A DNA stretch of 64,000 bases from Diphasiastrum complanatum (Eukaryota > Streptophyta > Lycopodiopsida > Lycopodiales > Lycopodiaceae): the NCBI GenBank assembly GCA_029204225.1, contig CM055092.1:13210476-13274475 (forward strand). The letters run 5' to 3'. The notes below the pieces were generated by a model. It saw only the letters and a list, made by a program, of their open reading frames with translations. It searched no databases and was not told the origin of the DNA. A program made the translations under genes and the position numbers. Numbering within the stretch: position 1 is the first letter of the stretch; each line of letters begins with the position of its first letter. Below, one piece after another: positions 1-40,141 of the stretch.

Positions 1-3000
1 GACACGAATCAGGGAGACAAAAAACTGGAGGAAGTTCTCTATGTCTCTATTCTTGATAAAGATCTTCTATCTGTAGCTAAGATAGTCGATACAAGCATGT
101 TAGTAACCTTCATGAAGAACTCTTGTAAACTGTTCGAGGAAGATTCTGATAACCTGGTTGCTAAAGGCAATAGAGAAGAAAATTTATATCACCTGAACAT
201 TCCAACAAGAATCAAACAAGTCAATCAAATTCAGGAATCGACAGATGTATTGTGGCACAAGAGGCTATGTCACATGAACATGGAAGCCTTGTACCAAGCC
301 AACAAAAGTCAGAGAATTCAAAGAGTCAAAATCACAAGTAGAGAAATTTGAACTACTTGCGAATTCTGTCTTAAAGGCAAGATGACTAGAACACCTTTCA
401 GTAAGGATGTTTATAAAGCAACAAAGGTACTTGAAATTGTGCATTCAGATATTTGTGGACCATTCAAGGTATTGTCGTTGGGTGATGCAAAGTACTTCAT
501 TACGTTTATTGATGACTTCAGCAAGTTCGTTGTAGTATACTTTATTCACACCAAATCCGAAGCTTTCGAGAAACTCGTTGAGTATACGAATTGGGATGAG
601 AAGCAGACAGGCAATAAGCTGAAGCAAATTTGCACAGATCGTGGGATTTTCAACAAATTCGAAGCTTACTATACTGATTGAGGTATTATGCACATGAAGA
701 CTGCATCTTACACACCTCAGCACAATGAAATAGCTGAACAAAGGAATCGTACACTGATCGAAACTGCAAGGTGTATGATGGCTCATGCAAAAGCACAAAA
801 CAGTTGTGGGCAGAAGCAGTGGCTACATCAAATTATCTTCAGAATCGTATTCTGAAATCTCGAATACCGGATAAAACTCCTCATGAGATATGGTGGAAAT
901 CGAAACCAAATCTTGCACATGTTCGGATATTTGGATGCGCAGTGTATATGCACATACAAGATAAGCTGAGAAAGAAACTCGATGAAAACACAGAACAAGG
1001 TTTTCTGGTAGGATTCGAGATGCCCCGCATTCATCGGGTTTTACTCAGCTCTATATTAGCAATTGAGGTATTTTGAATGAGAGCAGTTACATTCGTCATA
1101 TTATCGTATTTATGTACTCGAAACTGGCAAGATAAAAGTTGTTTGAGATGTTAAATTTGATGAGATGAAATACATAGCAAACAGTGATCTAGTCGGCTAT
1201 GAAATTCTCAAAAATTATTATAAGCTACCAACGACAACAGAAGAAAAACAAGCAGAAGATGAAAGAGAATTGCCAAATTTAGAGGGAGGTCAAGATCGAG
1301 TACTTGACAGACTCAAATCGCCAGCTCAAATTCCAGTAGAAAATCTCGAATTAGAATCGAACTCGAAACCACCTGTGAGAAGATCAGACAAACAACGAAA
1401 ACCACTAGAAAGGTATGGTCAGGATTTTTTAATACAACCATTGAATTTTGTGGTTTCTCTGACGAACCTCAAACATTCGAGAAAGCTGTTTATGGACCAG
1501 ATAAAGATCGTTGGATTCAGGCAATGGAGGACGAAATGTCATCCATGTACAAGAACAATGTATGGACACTTGCACATATACCTGATGGCAGAAAACCAGT
1601 CAAGTGCAAGTGGATCTACAAGATTAAAACAGGTCCTGATGGAGAAACATCAGATACAAGGCAAGGTTAGTTACTAAAAGATTTTCACAGAAGTATGGGA
1701 TTGACTACACTGATACTTTCTCACCGATAGTCAAACATACATCAATTCGCTTGTTATTCACGTATGCAGTGGCTCATGATCTGAAAATCCATATTGTGGA
1801 TGAGAAGACTGCATTCTTGCACGCAGACTTGGAAGAAGATTTATTCATGGATCAACTTGGTTTTATAAGCCAAGAAAATCCAGAATACGGATGTCACATG
1901 AATAAGAGCATTTATGGTCAGAAACAAGCAACGAGACAATGGTATAGAAAGAAGGACGAAGCACTACATTCCATAGGCTTCAAACCTCCATTTGTTGAAT
2001 CAAATGTCTATATCAAGCATGTCCAAAATGAAATAATCATTCTGGCTGTTTATGTTGATGACACGCTTATCTTCTCAAGAAGAGATAAGTTAATTTCAGA
2101 TGTGAAAAGAGACATTTCTGAAATATTTGAGATCGTTGACCTAGGAGAAGCTAAAATCTATATAGACTTACAGATTGTGAGAGACTTTGAAGGTGGTAAG
2201 TTGTATATTCACCAACAAAAGTACACTCAAAAGATCATTGAAGACTTCAACATGCTCATATGCAAAGGTGTGCATACTCCCATGATACCTGGAACAATAT
2301 TGAGCAAGGCAGATTGTCCGCAGACTCTCGACAGACAACACCAGACCTGATATAGCGTTTGTAGTATACAGGTTGGGCCAATATAATCAAAACCCAGGAT
2401 CGTTGCATTGGAAGTTGGCAGAGAGAGTACTGCAATATCTCCAAGAAACGAAAGACTATGGACTGTATTATTCAAAGGAAGCTAGATTTCATATCGAATC
2501 TTACAGTGATGCAAGCTGGGCATCCATGAAGGATGATAGCAAAAGTATTTCAAGAGGTTGTACTCTAGCATCTGGCGCAGCCATACTCTGGATTAGCAAG
2601 AAGTAAACAACAGTAGCTCAATGTTCCTATGAAGCGAAATATGTAGCAGTAGCCAAGATGGCAAACGAGCTGATATGGATTAAACAGATATTGGAAGGAT
2701 TTGATGAATCTAGTTCTGAACCTTATGTCTTGTTAATGGATAACACTTCATCAATCTATCTTACGAAAGATCCTGTATTTCACTCGAAAACGAAGCACAT
2801 AGCTATCAAGTATCATGTGATTCGGGACTTAGTCGAGAAGAAGATACTGAAGATAGTCTTCATACCCACAGAAAAAATGACAACTGATATCTTTATGAAG
2901 CCACTCAGTAAAGCTTTGTTTGAGAAGCAGCGAAGAAGATTGGGGTTAATCCAAAGAAACGAATGTGAACTCAAAATATTTCTATTCGTGGCCAACTCGA

Positions 3001-3071
3001 AAGATTCACGAAGGATTCATAAAATTTGTCTTACAGTCAACTCGAAAGATTTGCGAGACAGTTTCTTGTAG
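1..3071 (+). mobile_element. Ty1/copia pol remnant (integrase, RT, RNase H), 5' end outside window
   Basis: A decayed copia polyprotein is read in several + frames. In order: end of protease/GAG-pre-integrase (around 60-360, with LWHKRLCHMN), the integrase core (380-1080, HSDICGPF, FIDDFSKF), a variable linker (1165-1440), RT (1440-2350, with YVDDTLIFS as the YVDD box) and RNase H (2373-2960, YSDASWAS then the TKHIAIKYHVIRD block). That is the standard Ty1/copia domain order. The frame breaks near 348 (TGA), 681, 1076, 1677, 2350 and 2606, so no functional polyprotein remains. Gag and the 5' LTR would lie to the left of the window. The 3' LTR edge is not clear. Identity as copia rests on integrase preceding RT and on these motifs. 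Confidence 0.93.
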
Positions 3072-4466
3072 AAACTCGTGGCTTTTTGTTGAAGCTCAAA
3101 AGATTTGCGAACAAAATCTTGTCGTGAAATATTCTGTTTCACACGTTGGAGGTAGCACTCACCTCCGACATATGTGGCACTTTTCATAAAGCAAGCAAAC
3201 TAGGAGCAAGCAATAGGATGATTGGATCAGACAACGGGGAGCATGCAATGGTTGCCTCCAGAGGTTAGGGCCTATCTCTAGAGGTAGGAGAGAATCTAAA
3301 GTAAATACTCTCTCTCTCTCTCACATCCACATAAGAGGTTGCCTCTAGAGGTAATCTCCACATAGAGACCATTTGCGACATGTTGGGCACGTGGATCAAC
3401 TTGGGCACAACATGTGAAAAATTGTCAACTAGTTTGATTGTTTATTAGGCAATTTTGAGGCCAAGATGAAATCTCAACTTAGAGATAGGTTCATATTTGT
3501 CAATAAAGGCCTAAATAGTGTTTGTACTATTTTTGGCAAGTAGATAAGTAGATGAGGTCGGATTTGGACCCAATCTAATTGGCTAGATTTCATACATTGC
3601 ATCTAGAATAGAATTTCTAGGTTATTTGATGAAGTAGCAAGAAGCTACCATTCAAGGCAAGTTTAGGGCAAATGGCCAAATGACATTTTGGAAGTCATAA
3701 ATAGATATACCTGTGTGGAGATTTATAATCATCAAAGTTTGTGGAGAATTCATCTCTTGTGTTTCTATGTCCATCTCTTTCATATTTCTCAAGTTATCTT
3801 GATTTCTCATGTGTAGAATGTCAATTTTGTGATTGATCTTGCTTCCACACGTGTGAAGAATAGTAGGCTGCTACTATTGTACGGACGGGGACAGTACCTT
3901 ATTGTAATTTTATGCTTATGATCAGATCTTAGTAATTTATGCAATTCTAGCATGCTAAAATTGATTATTTCTAGCTCAAATCTTGTATTTTCAAGTATAG
4001 AAAGTGGATCTTTGTGATCCAAGCATCATTTGTAGGAAAATATTAATCATTCTTCCACAGAGAACACGATGCAAGTTTGAATAAATCAAACTAATATCAG
4101 TGTCTTCAATCGGGATTGTATCTTATCTATGTACTAATAGAACAGTATGAGTTTTGGAATATGCGTGCAGAAATTATATGCGGAGGTAAGAGACAACTTA
4201 AGACAATTTAGACAATAAGAAACTATTGATCAAAAACAAATTTTTATAACTCTGGATTTGATTCATCAATATACATCTCTTGTTGTCTTATCTCGTTGTT
4301 GTGTCTCTGATTGAGTGAGTGTGTTACAACGAGTAGTGCACATGTATTTATATTGCTACAGGACAGGTCTTTTGGCCTTTCAATGCTGTAAGAGTAGATA
4401 TCTAACCGTTTACGATGGTTGATATTCAAATAGACGCTCTGTTTTCAAGCTCAAATAAATTTTGTT
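3072..4466. other. Non-coding tail of the copia remnant, no gene seen
   Basis: No credible gene. The first part carries repeated short words such as ACTCGAAAGATT and palindromic CTCTAGAG blocks (3250-3350) that probably belong to the 3' end or LTR of the neighbouring copia element. The rest is AT-rich with no recognised domain. The 71-aa open frame at 3807-4022 (-) has no family features. Confidence 0.5.
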
Positions 4467-4697
4467 CGCGAATTATTCGCAACAGTCCATCTCTTTGTCT
4501 CAGCTTCGTGTTTCGCAAATTGTTTGCGATACTTGTCTCTTCACGACATTTTCGTCTTTCGCGAATTGTTCGCGACAAATGACAATTCTTGAGCTTGATT
4601 AAGAAATCTAGAATATTTCGCGAACTGTTCGAGATAGTTTTGCGACATGTGAGCTTGAAGAACAGTCCAGAAGATTTCGCAAATTGTTTGCGACATA
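4467..4697. repeat. Array of five imperfect palindromes (TTCGCGAATTGTTCGCGA type)
   Basis: Five near-palindromic words of about 18-20 bp built on TTCGCGAAnTGTTCGCGA recur at roughly 4467, 4514, 4557, 4616 and 4675, each followed by ACA or ATA and spaced 43-60 bp. Similar half-words (GATTTGCGA) occur at 3030-3110 beside the copia RNase H, so the array may be an inverted copy of that element's 3' region. Function is unknown. Confidence 0.65.
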
Positions 4698-4745
4698 TGA
4701 GGCTGACCCCCACATTTCAGGAGGTTGCCTCTTGCATGTTGCCGT

Positions 4746-33107
<28,362 letters not shown>

Positions 33108-33109
33108 GG

Positions 33110-33147
33110 AATAAAAAGGCAATCATTTAGGAATCTTTGCAAATAAA
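33110..33147 (+). promoter_or_regulatory. Candidate poly(A) signals
   Basis: AATAAA occurs at 33110-33115, only three bases after the stop codon, and again at 33142-33147. Plants use loose AATAAA-like signals, so the second, or a later one, is more likely to be used. Confidence 0.4.
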
Positions 33148-34239
33148 TGTTTTGTAGAAATAGAAACTCATACACACTAAATATCTAAGAGTATAACATG
33201 TATTACTTGAGTGAGCGAAAGAGATTATAAGAAATTATTGTCAAACAAAAAGTGCTAGTAGGAATGTGACAAAATATCATGAGCACTTACTAATGCCTTG
33301 TGAGATGAAATTGTAATTCCTATTTGAGAGCATTGTAGTTAGTGGTTAAAAGTAAACCTAATATGTGAAGACGAAATATGTTTTTTTATTTTGCTTATGC
33401 CACACATTCCACAATTGTCCTTGTTTTTAATGAATGCAAGTATTTTGCTCACCTTCCTTGAGATGGAAAATAACCTATCTACAAACAATGTTCAACATCT
33501 ATTTGTGTTCTGCACAACAAATGTAAATCACAAAATAATTAGGGTGCTTTCTCTACTTTGTGGATGTTTTGTTCTTATCCTGAATAATAATGTTTATTTT
33601 TCTCAACAATTGAAGTGTAGTCCCCCATTGAGGCAAAGTTGGATGAGTGTTCAAGTGGCAATGGAAACCCATGCTCAATTTTGGTCTACTTTTGCAAGTC
33701 GCAAGCACCATTGGCTCCAAACTTGGGAGCTTTGTGCTTCATGTTGTGGCTATGCTTTATTATGTGACAATTTAATGCACATTGTAAATATTGTACATAA
33801 TGATGCTATTGCAGTTAGTTGTTCCAAAAAAAAAATTGTGAATGAATCAAGCAAAGCTTGCAATTCATTAGTAGTTGTGTTGTTTGCATGTTAATTCAAG
33901 ATTTTGACAAATGAGATGTGTTGAATATAAGTGCATGCAACAAACCCTTGGAGTAAATAACATCCACTTCAATGTCTTTTTACGATGAGGATGCTTGTAT
34001 TTTTTTCATTCATTTTTGGCTTCATACTCACTTATGTATGGAATGCATTGTTGGTTATTCTTACTTTTTACGCCTAAGTCATTCAAATAGTTAGGTAAAT
34101 GATTAAAACTTTGAACTTAATATTTCCAACCAAGAAAATAAAGTTATTTTTTGAAACACGACAATAATTTGTGCATATCTCAATTTTTTGGTCACCTTGT
34201 CAATCATTAGCACCTCAAAGCTTATAGTACAAGCTGTTA
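33148..34239. other. Intergenic, no recognised gene
   Basis: Contains a 167-codon open frame (33391-33894 +) with no known domain and AT-driven composition. Its last third (CACATTGTAAATATTGTACA near 33779) has a similar word near 39789, so it may be part of an unclassified repeat. Confidence 0.5.
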
Positions 34240-35323
34240 TATTTTTGCATTGAGAAGTCACCATTCACAAAAGCGGATTTCACATCCATCTAATGCAAAG
34301 GCCAACCAAAATGTGAAGCTAAAGCAACAACTAGATGTAGAGTATTCCACTTACTTACTGGTGCAAAGGACTCCTCATAGTCGATGCATTTACTTTGTGC
34401 GTAGCCCTTGATCACCAATCCTTGTGCTTTGCAATACTTCCATCTGCGAGATACTTAGTCTTGTATATCCATTTGCAACAAATGGGTTTATTACCAACCG
34501 GTTATTCTACCAAGTCCCATGTGTTGTGCTTAGTAATTGATTCCATTTCTTCTTCCATGGCCTTGACCCAAATGTCATCATCCTTCGCTTCATCATAAGT
34601 TAGAGGTTCTTTGCTTTGAATGATGCTAGTTAAGAGAGCATAATTTGCTTCATACCTATTATGTTGCGTCTTCTCTCTTGTTGATCTTCTTAGCTCTCCC
34701 TGGATGGATGATTCAAGAAAGTCATCCATGTCGCAACTCTCCATCAATATCTCAAACCACTTGGGGAGCTTCATGCCAGGTGATTTGTTTCCTGGTAAAA
34801 ATGTATGCCATGGTACATCCTTTTCCTTATGTTTGTCACCTGCAACATCAATTTTCTTAGCACCAAATGGTTTATCCCTGCCTCTCCAATCTGTCTCCCG
34901 AGGTTGAATAACGGTATCATGAGGTGCATCCATATCTCCATCATCAGGAATGTCAATAAATGGTCCATCATCAAGAGGAATTCTCATTGTACCATCTTTA
35001 CTACTTGATGTGTCCAACTTCTCAACATCATCATCTTTGTACATCTTAGATTCATCAAAGATAATATCACGGCTAACATGTATTTTGTTCTCCAATGGAT
35101 CAAAGCATCTATAGTCCTTCACACGATCGTCATATCCTAAGAAGATGCACTTCACAGTTTTTACATCAGGCTTATGTCTCTCTTTCTTAGGAATGTGTAC
35201 AAAGGCCTTACTCCAAAAATGGTTTACCTTTGGTTTCTTTTTCATGAATGTCTCTTTAGGTATTATCTTCGACATGACAATGGTAGAACTTCTATTTTGA
35301 AGATAGACTGCATGAAATATCAC
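34240..35323 (-). mobile_element. Copia integrase C-terminus to RT N-terminus remnant
   Basis: A 273-codon open frame (35323-34502) reads YLQNRSSTIV (integrase end), VKCIFLGYDDRVKDYRCFDP, a long acidic linker, then EEMESITKHNTWDLVE (RT start). Below 34502 other frames continue the RT (KPICCKWIYKTK-like, then a FAPVSKWNTL-like block) to about 34240, with stops. There are no LTRs, and both ends are truncated. The linker frame is unusually intact for a fragment. Confidence 0.88.
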
Positions 35324-35559
35324 ACTACTTCAAGGATTATGTGATGTGATGGATGAAGTGGTGGTGGCCATGCCATGAGCTAAGAGAGAGATTGCAAAGA
35401 GTACTTTCTTAGGTGCCAATCTTTACAAAGCTCATGCTTGCACTAAAGAGTTAGATCTAGTAGAAAAGGGAGAAGACGCATTGTATTTTGTAGGAGAGGA
35501 TGTTGAATGCAATGAATTGCAAAATGTAAAGGCACTTCTTCACAAATACCATGACTGTT

Positions 35560-37003
35560 TTATATGAAATTATGCTGTGTTGAAGGGCATATCACCAGAT
35601 GTGGTGATTCATACCATTACGCTGGTGGATGGGGCAAAACCTGTAGTAAGTAGACCATATCGATCTAATCTACACTATTCTTAGCTGATCCAAGAAAAAT
35701 TGACTAAGCTTCTAGATGTAGATTTCATCTACAAAATGGAACACACAGATTGGATATCGCAAATCATGGTGGTGTCTAAGGAAAATGGAAAACTTAGAAT
35801 CTGTGTAGATTACAAGAAGCTTAATGTCGTCATCATCAAGGACCATTTTTTCCTATCCTTTATAGAAAATGTGTTAGAAAGAATAGCCGAAGCAGAAGCC
35901 TATTATTTCATCGATGGTTTTAATGACTATTATCAGGTGCAAATAGCTCCCGAATATCAACACAAAACCATGTTCTCCATGGAATGGGGAATGTATGCCT
36001 ATAGAGTGATGCCATTTGGATTGTGCAATGCTGCTAGCACTTTCCAACAGGTGATGAGCTATGCTTTCAAGGATTTTTACTAAAATTCCTTGGAATCTTT
36101 ATTGAAGACATGTGCATTCATACCCCACGGGCCAAGAATTTAACTTGATTGGAGAAAATATTCATACAATGTCAATTATTTGGCATATTTCCAAATCTGA
36201 AATGCCAATTCTTGGTCATGCATGGCATAGTGCTAGGCCATATCATTTCGAGACATGGTATAGCTATTAATGTAGACAAAATCCACATAATACTTGTGCT
36301 GCAAAAATCTGGAACTGTTCATGAAGTCTATATTTTTATGGGGCACTACAACTATTATTGAAAGTTTGTTGTGAATTTTGCCAATCTGGTCTGCTTGATT
36401 TATCAAATGACCATTGAATTGGAATGGACAACTGAAGCTACCGAGGCTTTCTATAAACTCAAGAGAGCCTTAGTAACCATCCCAATCCTATGTTCCCCAA
36501 TCTAGACCACAAAATTTCACGTCCATATGGACACTTCCAAATATGCCATAGGGAGTGTCCTCACACAGCACAAGAGTTCAAAAAGAATTATTTGATTTAT
36601 TTTGCTAGTAGGCAATTGACCTCTGCATAGATGAACTATACCACCACCGAGCGAGAAGTGCTAGCAATGTAGCATGAAGAAATTTTGCCATTACCTCCTA
36701 GCCAATCCTTTTGTCTTCTTCGTCGAGCACCAATCCCTATTTTATTTGGTAAACAGACCATGCACCACAAGATGCATCACTAGGTGGTTGTCGCTTCTCC
36801 AAAATTTCAACTTTAAAATCATCGTTCGCAAGAGAAAGCAATACTATTTAGTCAATCACCTCTCATGGATACACAATGTACCTAAGATCAGAGGGGTTGA
36901 TGACAAGGTCCCTAATGCCATATTATTTCATGTCATTGCCGTACTAGAATGGCAGCTGACATCATTGGATACCTTAGGCCATGATGTCCTCCCTTGGAGA
37001 TGA
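35560..37003 (+). mobile_element. Ty3/gypsy RT-RNase H remnant
   Basis: Reads KPVVSRPYRSN, then RICVDYKKLNVVIIKDHF, YYFIDGFNDYYQVQIAPE, TMFSMEWGMYAYRVMPFGLC and NAASTFQQVM (gypsy RT blocks), a degenerate catalytic box FIED around 36095, and RNase H parts including YLVNRPCTTRCITRWLSLLQ (36740-36800). Many stops after 36083. Gypsy rather than copia because of the PFGLCNAPATFQ-type block. The upstream edge near 35330 abuts the copia fragment of opposite orientation. Confidence 0.88.
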
Positions 37004-37047
37004 CTAAGGTGGAAGGATGCAGGTTGATCTTAAAATCTGCTCCCTCA

Positions 37048-37395
37048 CGACTCCTCAGTTTCTAATCAGACGATGGCTGTCTTTGATGTCTGAGAAGCTT
37101 GCATTATTTTGTTGCACTATTACTCCATTTCAGAAATGAACTTCTCATTGAATCTAATTTTCAGTAATACTTCAAACCATTTCTAATCTCTTTGGTGGAC
37201 TGTACTCATTTAGTTTTTGTGAGTATGAATTAATTTTTAAGATCTCGTTGGGCAGAATACTTGAGCTGTGACTACATTTAGCGTTAACAATCATTAGATT
37301 GTTATTGCACTTAGCAGCCCATAATAGTGGGAGAGTTGTTCCGCAACTATTTTTGCTCTCTTCTCCATTCGTGTTCTCTATCCTCAGCCCTATCA
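37048..37395 (+). repeat. 5' LTR of copia family D (+ copy)
   Basis: A 348-bp block ending ...CCCTATCA, followed three bases later by a primer-binding site. It matches the reverse complement of 42810-43161 through most of its length (CTCCTCAGTTTCT start, GGTGGACTGTACTC, GGAGAGTTGTTCCGCAA). The expected initial TG has become CG. Confidence 0.8.
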
Positions 37396-37397
37396 GA

Positions 37398-37417
37398 TTG
37401 ATATCAGAGCATAGCTC
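37398..37417 (+). other. Primer-binding site of copia family D
   Basis: TTGATATCAGAGCATAGCTC is one change from the initiator-Met-tRNA-type TGGTATCAGAGC site used by plant copia elements. It sits just inside the LTR. Confidence 0.75.
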
Positions 37418-37463
37418 AAATAAACCGAGAGATTAAGTTTGTTCTATTTGTATTACTGTTAAC

Positions 37464-38787
37464 ATGTCTCATATTGGTAGCTCTTCATCTTCATCATCCA
37501 ACGAAGCTAGAATCATTGACAAGTTCAATGGATCTAGCTTCTATATTTGGAAGTTAAAACTCTGGATGATGCTAATAGATAGAGATCTTTGGGATGTAGT
37601 AGAAGGTTCTGACCTCAAACCAGAAGATGGTGATCAAGCAAAGACATGGAAGATCAAAGATCAGAAAGCCTTAGCATGTATCACACTCAATCTGGCCGAC
37701 TCCCAAATATCTCATGTTACCACGTGCAAAACCTCTAAGGAAGCACTGGATTTATTAACAAATCTCTATGAGACTCATGATGTAACCACTAGGTTGCACC
37801 TTAGAAGGAAGTTCTTTACTCTTAGCATGTCTAATTTGTTAGAATTTAGCAATTTTCACATGGTTTTTGATGTACATTAGACATTTATGTGGATCCACAA
37901 GTATGAGGACCTGTCCACACGTGTGAAATGACACTTGTAATATTCATATCCATTTTAATTAGCTTTCATTTGAGTCTAATATGACATCTCCTAAATTATA
38001 GGAGTTAGATCCTAGATTGTAGGAGTCTAGAAGGTCAACACAAACCACCAATGGATGATGTGGCAAACTTGATAGATCTTATCCAAAGTGGATATGGATG
38101 AGTACAATGAGATGTCCCACACGTGCTAGATGCATCTTAGAGAGAGATTATGATGATTTTGTACTTGATCCATGATGGATCCATTATTGAGCTATTATGA
38201 GAAATCTTGGTTTTGTGGAGCAATCTTGATGTTTACACTCTCTTAAGCACTTTGTTTATGGATGAATGCTAAGTAAATGTTTAGTAAACTATTTCTCTGT
38301 TATCAGGCCGTACAGTAGCTGTACTTCACAGGTGTGTTGGGTCATCATAATTTGATTGTTCTGGCTTGAAATAAAAAAGATTGTCAAGTAGAAGCTAGAT
38401 TTGGAAGCTAGTCTTGATATAAATCAAGATCCCAAGCTACCAATCACTCTTTGTGATCATTTGTAGATCAAATTCAGTCCTTTACTCTGAATTTTGACAT
38501 GATTCTACTGCCATCACTTCTCACATCAACAATTTTAAATCTTTAATGGATCAGTTATCAGCTATAGGATGTGCTATTTAAGATGAAGATGCCGTTATGA
38601 CCTTGCTTTCTTCTCTTCCAAAGTTGTATGAACACTTTGTGGTGATGATCTCCAGACAACCTAGCCTCACTCTTCAAAAGGTGATCGATCATCTTCTTCA
38701 AGAAGAAATGCGGAGAAAGACTAGCGGCCTGTCCATCAAAGACAAATCCATGGCCTTGTACACCAAGCAGAAAGACTATTCCAAATA
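37464..38787 (+). pseudogene. Copia family D gag, split by a solo LTR
   Basis: Starts MSHIGSSSSSSSNEARI and is nearly the same protein as the - strand copy at 42447-41893 (DRDLWDVVEGSDLKPEDGDQ, THDVTTRLHLRRKFFTLSMS). The frame is interrupted after LSMS by the LTR at 37837-38499. It resumes with STAITSHINNFKSLMDQLSA and runs to QKDYSK-stop at 38787. A TAA follows GCAI at 38580. Zinc knuckle, protease and integrase are missing; RT/RNase H-type sequence follows directly. Confidence 0.9.
37837..38499 (+). repeat. Solo LTR (663 bp) inserted in gag, 5-bp TSD
   Basis: Begins TGTTAGAATTTAGC and ends TTTTGACA. The flanks TAATT (37832-37836) and TGATT (38500-38504) are the duplicated target with one later change; the unoccupied site is seen in the - strand gag copy (GTCTGATTCTAC at ~42077). 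It shares words such as CACACGTGTG and CAGGCCGTACAGTA with the LTRs at 53880-54566 and 60139-60829, so it is a diverged relative of that family. Confidence 0.85.
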
Positions 38788-39037
38788 GACTTCAAAAGAA
38801 GATCTATCTTAGGGCATATCTAAAAGGCATTTTAGAAAAATTTCATATGTCTAATTGCAAACCAATTGATACTCTAATGGATCCAAGTATAGTATTGACT
38901 GAACCTATTTCTGCTGATTCTGATAGTGAAGTACTCGACATAGTGAAGTACCCTTATCATTCACTAATAGGATCTTTGATGTATGCAACGAGTAGACTCG
39001 AGATTGCCAATAAGCTCTCAAAAACAATCTAAGTGTT
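38788..39037 (+). mobile_element. Copia family D RT/RNase H boundary fragment
   Basis: Reads GILEKFHMSNCKPIDTLMDP and HSLIGSLMYATSRLEIANKL, the block just after the RT catalytic core in copia. It is joined straight to the gag tail, so most of pol was deleted. Confidence 0.75.
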
Positions 39038-39372
39038 TACTATGGAGGATCCACTACATAGAAAACCCTCTTCCTTTGTAAAGTCAGGTAAATTTCCAGC
39101 ATGTAATAAGGAAGTTGATTTGGCTTTCTTGCCCTAATTTGCCATTCTAGCCTCATTCCTAGAGTCATGCAAAGTAGGTGGCTAGTTGGTCAATTTTCTC
39201 CATAAATCTAGGATTTAGGTCCTATAAAGTAGGAATCACTACGACTTGATCTAACCTACACTAGAATAGGTTTCCCACATGGCTTCATGGCCTCACACGT
39301 GTGGGGCCCACTTGTGTACGTAATTTACATTATTTGCATAGCTAGATTTGCCAACATAGGCAATTTTTCACA
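39038..39372 (-). repeat. Truncated LTR of the copia family E
   Basis: Matches the outer half of the LTR at 53880-54566 in the same direction (CCAGCATGTAATAAGGAAGT, AGTAGGAATCACTAC, GCTAGATTTGCCAA) and ends GCAATTTTTCACA like it. The inner half is missing. Confidence 0.75.
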
Positions 39373-40059
39373 CCATTGATCCAAACACTGGTGACAGGCC
39401 AATGGAAGTTAGAGAACCTAACCTTTCCCATGTGCATAACTTGAAAATAAAATTTACAGATTCCACCCAAGCTATAGTTATTCCTTTTATTGTTCTTGTT
39501 GACTGTCTCACTGTAGCAGATTTTGATATTAAATCAATACATTCTTATAGTATTTTTGTTCTTGGCAAAGTCTACAGTTTACAGGCCACAAAAGAGCTTT
39601 CACTCAAATATCCACACATACAATCTTTCAGACAAGTTAGCAATAATTTTTGTCGGCTTGACTATTGTTCATATTTTTTTCAAATGGGTCCATGTGTTTC
39701 CCTCCATACTCAAGTTGGATAGAAGTCCTACTTGTAGCAATGGACCCAATTGAAACCCCATGGGCTCCACATTTGACTTGGCCTAATCATATTGTAAATA
39801 TTATACATCATAATGATAGTCCAAGTTTATATTGCTACAATATGATAATAAAAATGTTGTCCGTGGCATTTTTGTTTTTTTGTTAAGCATTGAAAGTAAA
39901 TAACAATTTTGAAAGAAACAAGGCTAATCTAGATATAGATAGCCAAAGTCCAAGATGCATAGATAATATATCCTTTGGTCTTGATACATTAATGTGCTTA
40001 TATATGGCAACTTCGATAAAATCAAAGAGATAATTTATCATAGATCTAAAAGTGAAGGT
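39373..40059. other. Intergenic, no recognised gene
   Basis: The 106-codon frame at 39402-39722 (+) has no family features. Nothing else supported. Confidence 0.5.
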
Positions 40060-40141
40060 CGTCACCTGAGAGATTCGAACTCTCGTGAGGAAACCCCATG
40101 TGCTTAGTAAACGCACGCCTTAACCACTCGGCCAAAGTGAC
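40060..40141 (-). tRNA. tRNA-Ser, class II, anticodon ACU
   Basis: On the - strand, GTCACTT at the 5' end pairs fully with AGGTGAC at the 3' end (one G-T). The D-arm reads GGCCGAGTGGTTAAGGC (A box). The long variable arm TGGGG/CCTCA pairs, and the T-arm GAGAG-TTCGAAT-CTCTC is perfect (B box). The anticodon stem TGCGT/GCACA has one C-A mismatch, and the loop TTACTAA gives ACU, which pairs with Ser codon AGU. The usual plant gene of this sequence type has GCU. A TTTT terminator lies about 10 nt downstream (40048-40051) and a CAA motif just upstream. No intron. It may be functional or a recent pseudogene. Confidence 0.85.

Noticed and set aside
33391-33894. 167-codon open frame downstream of the CesA/CslD-like gene
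   Set aside because: No domain, no start context, AT-biased; a short word is shared with 39.79 kb, suggesting repeat DNA.
39402-39722. 106-codon + frame as a gene
   Set aside because: No recognisable family, truncated by stops, and lies between retroelement fragments.
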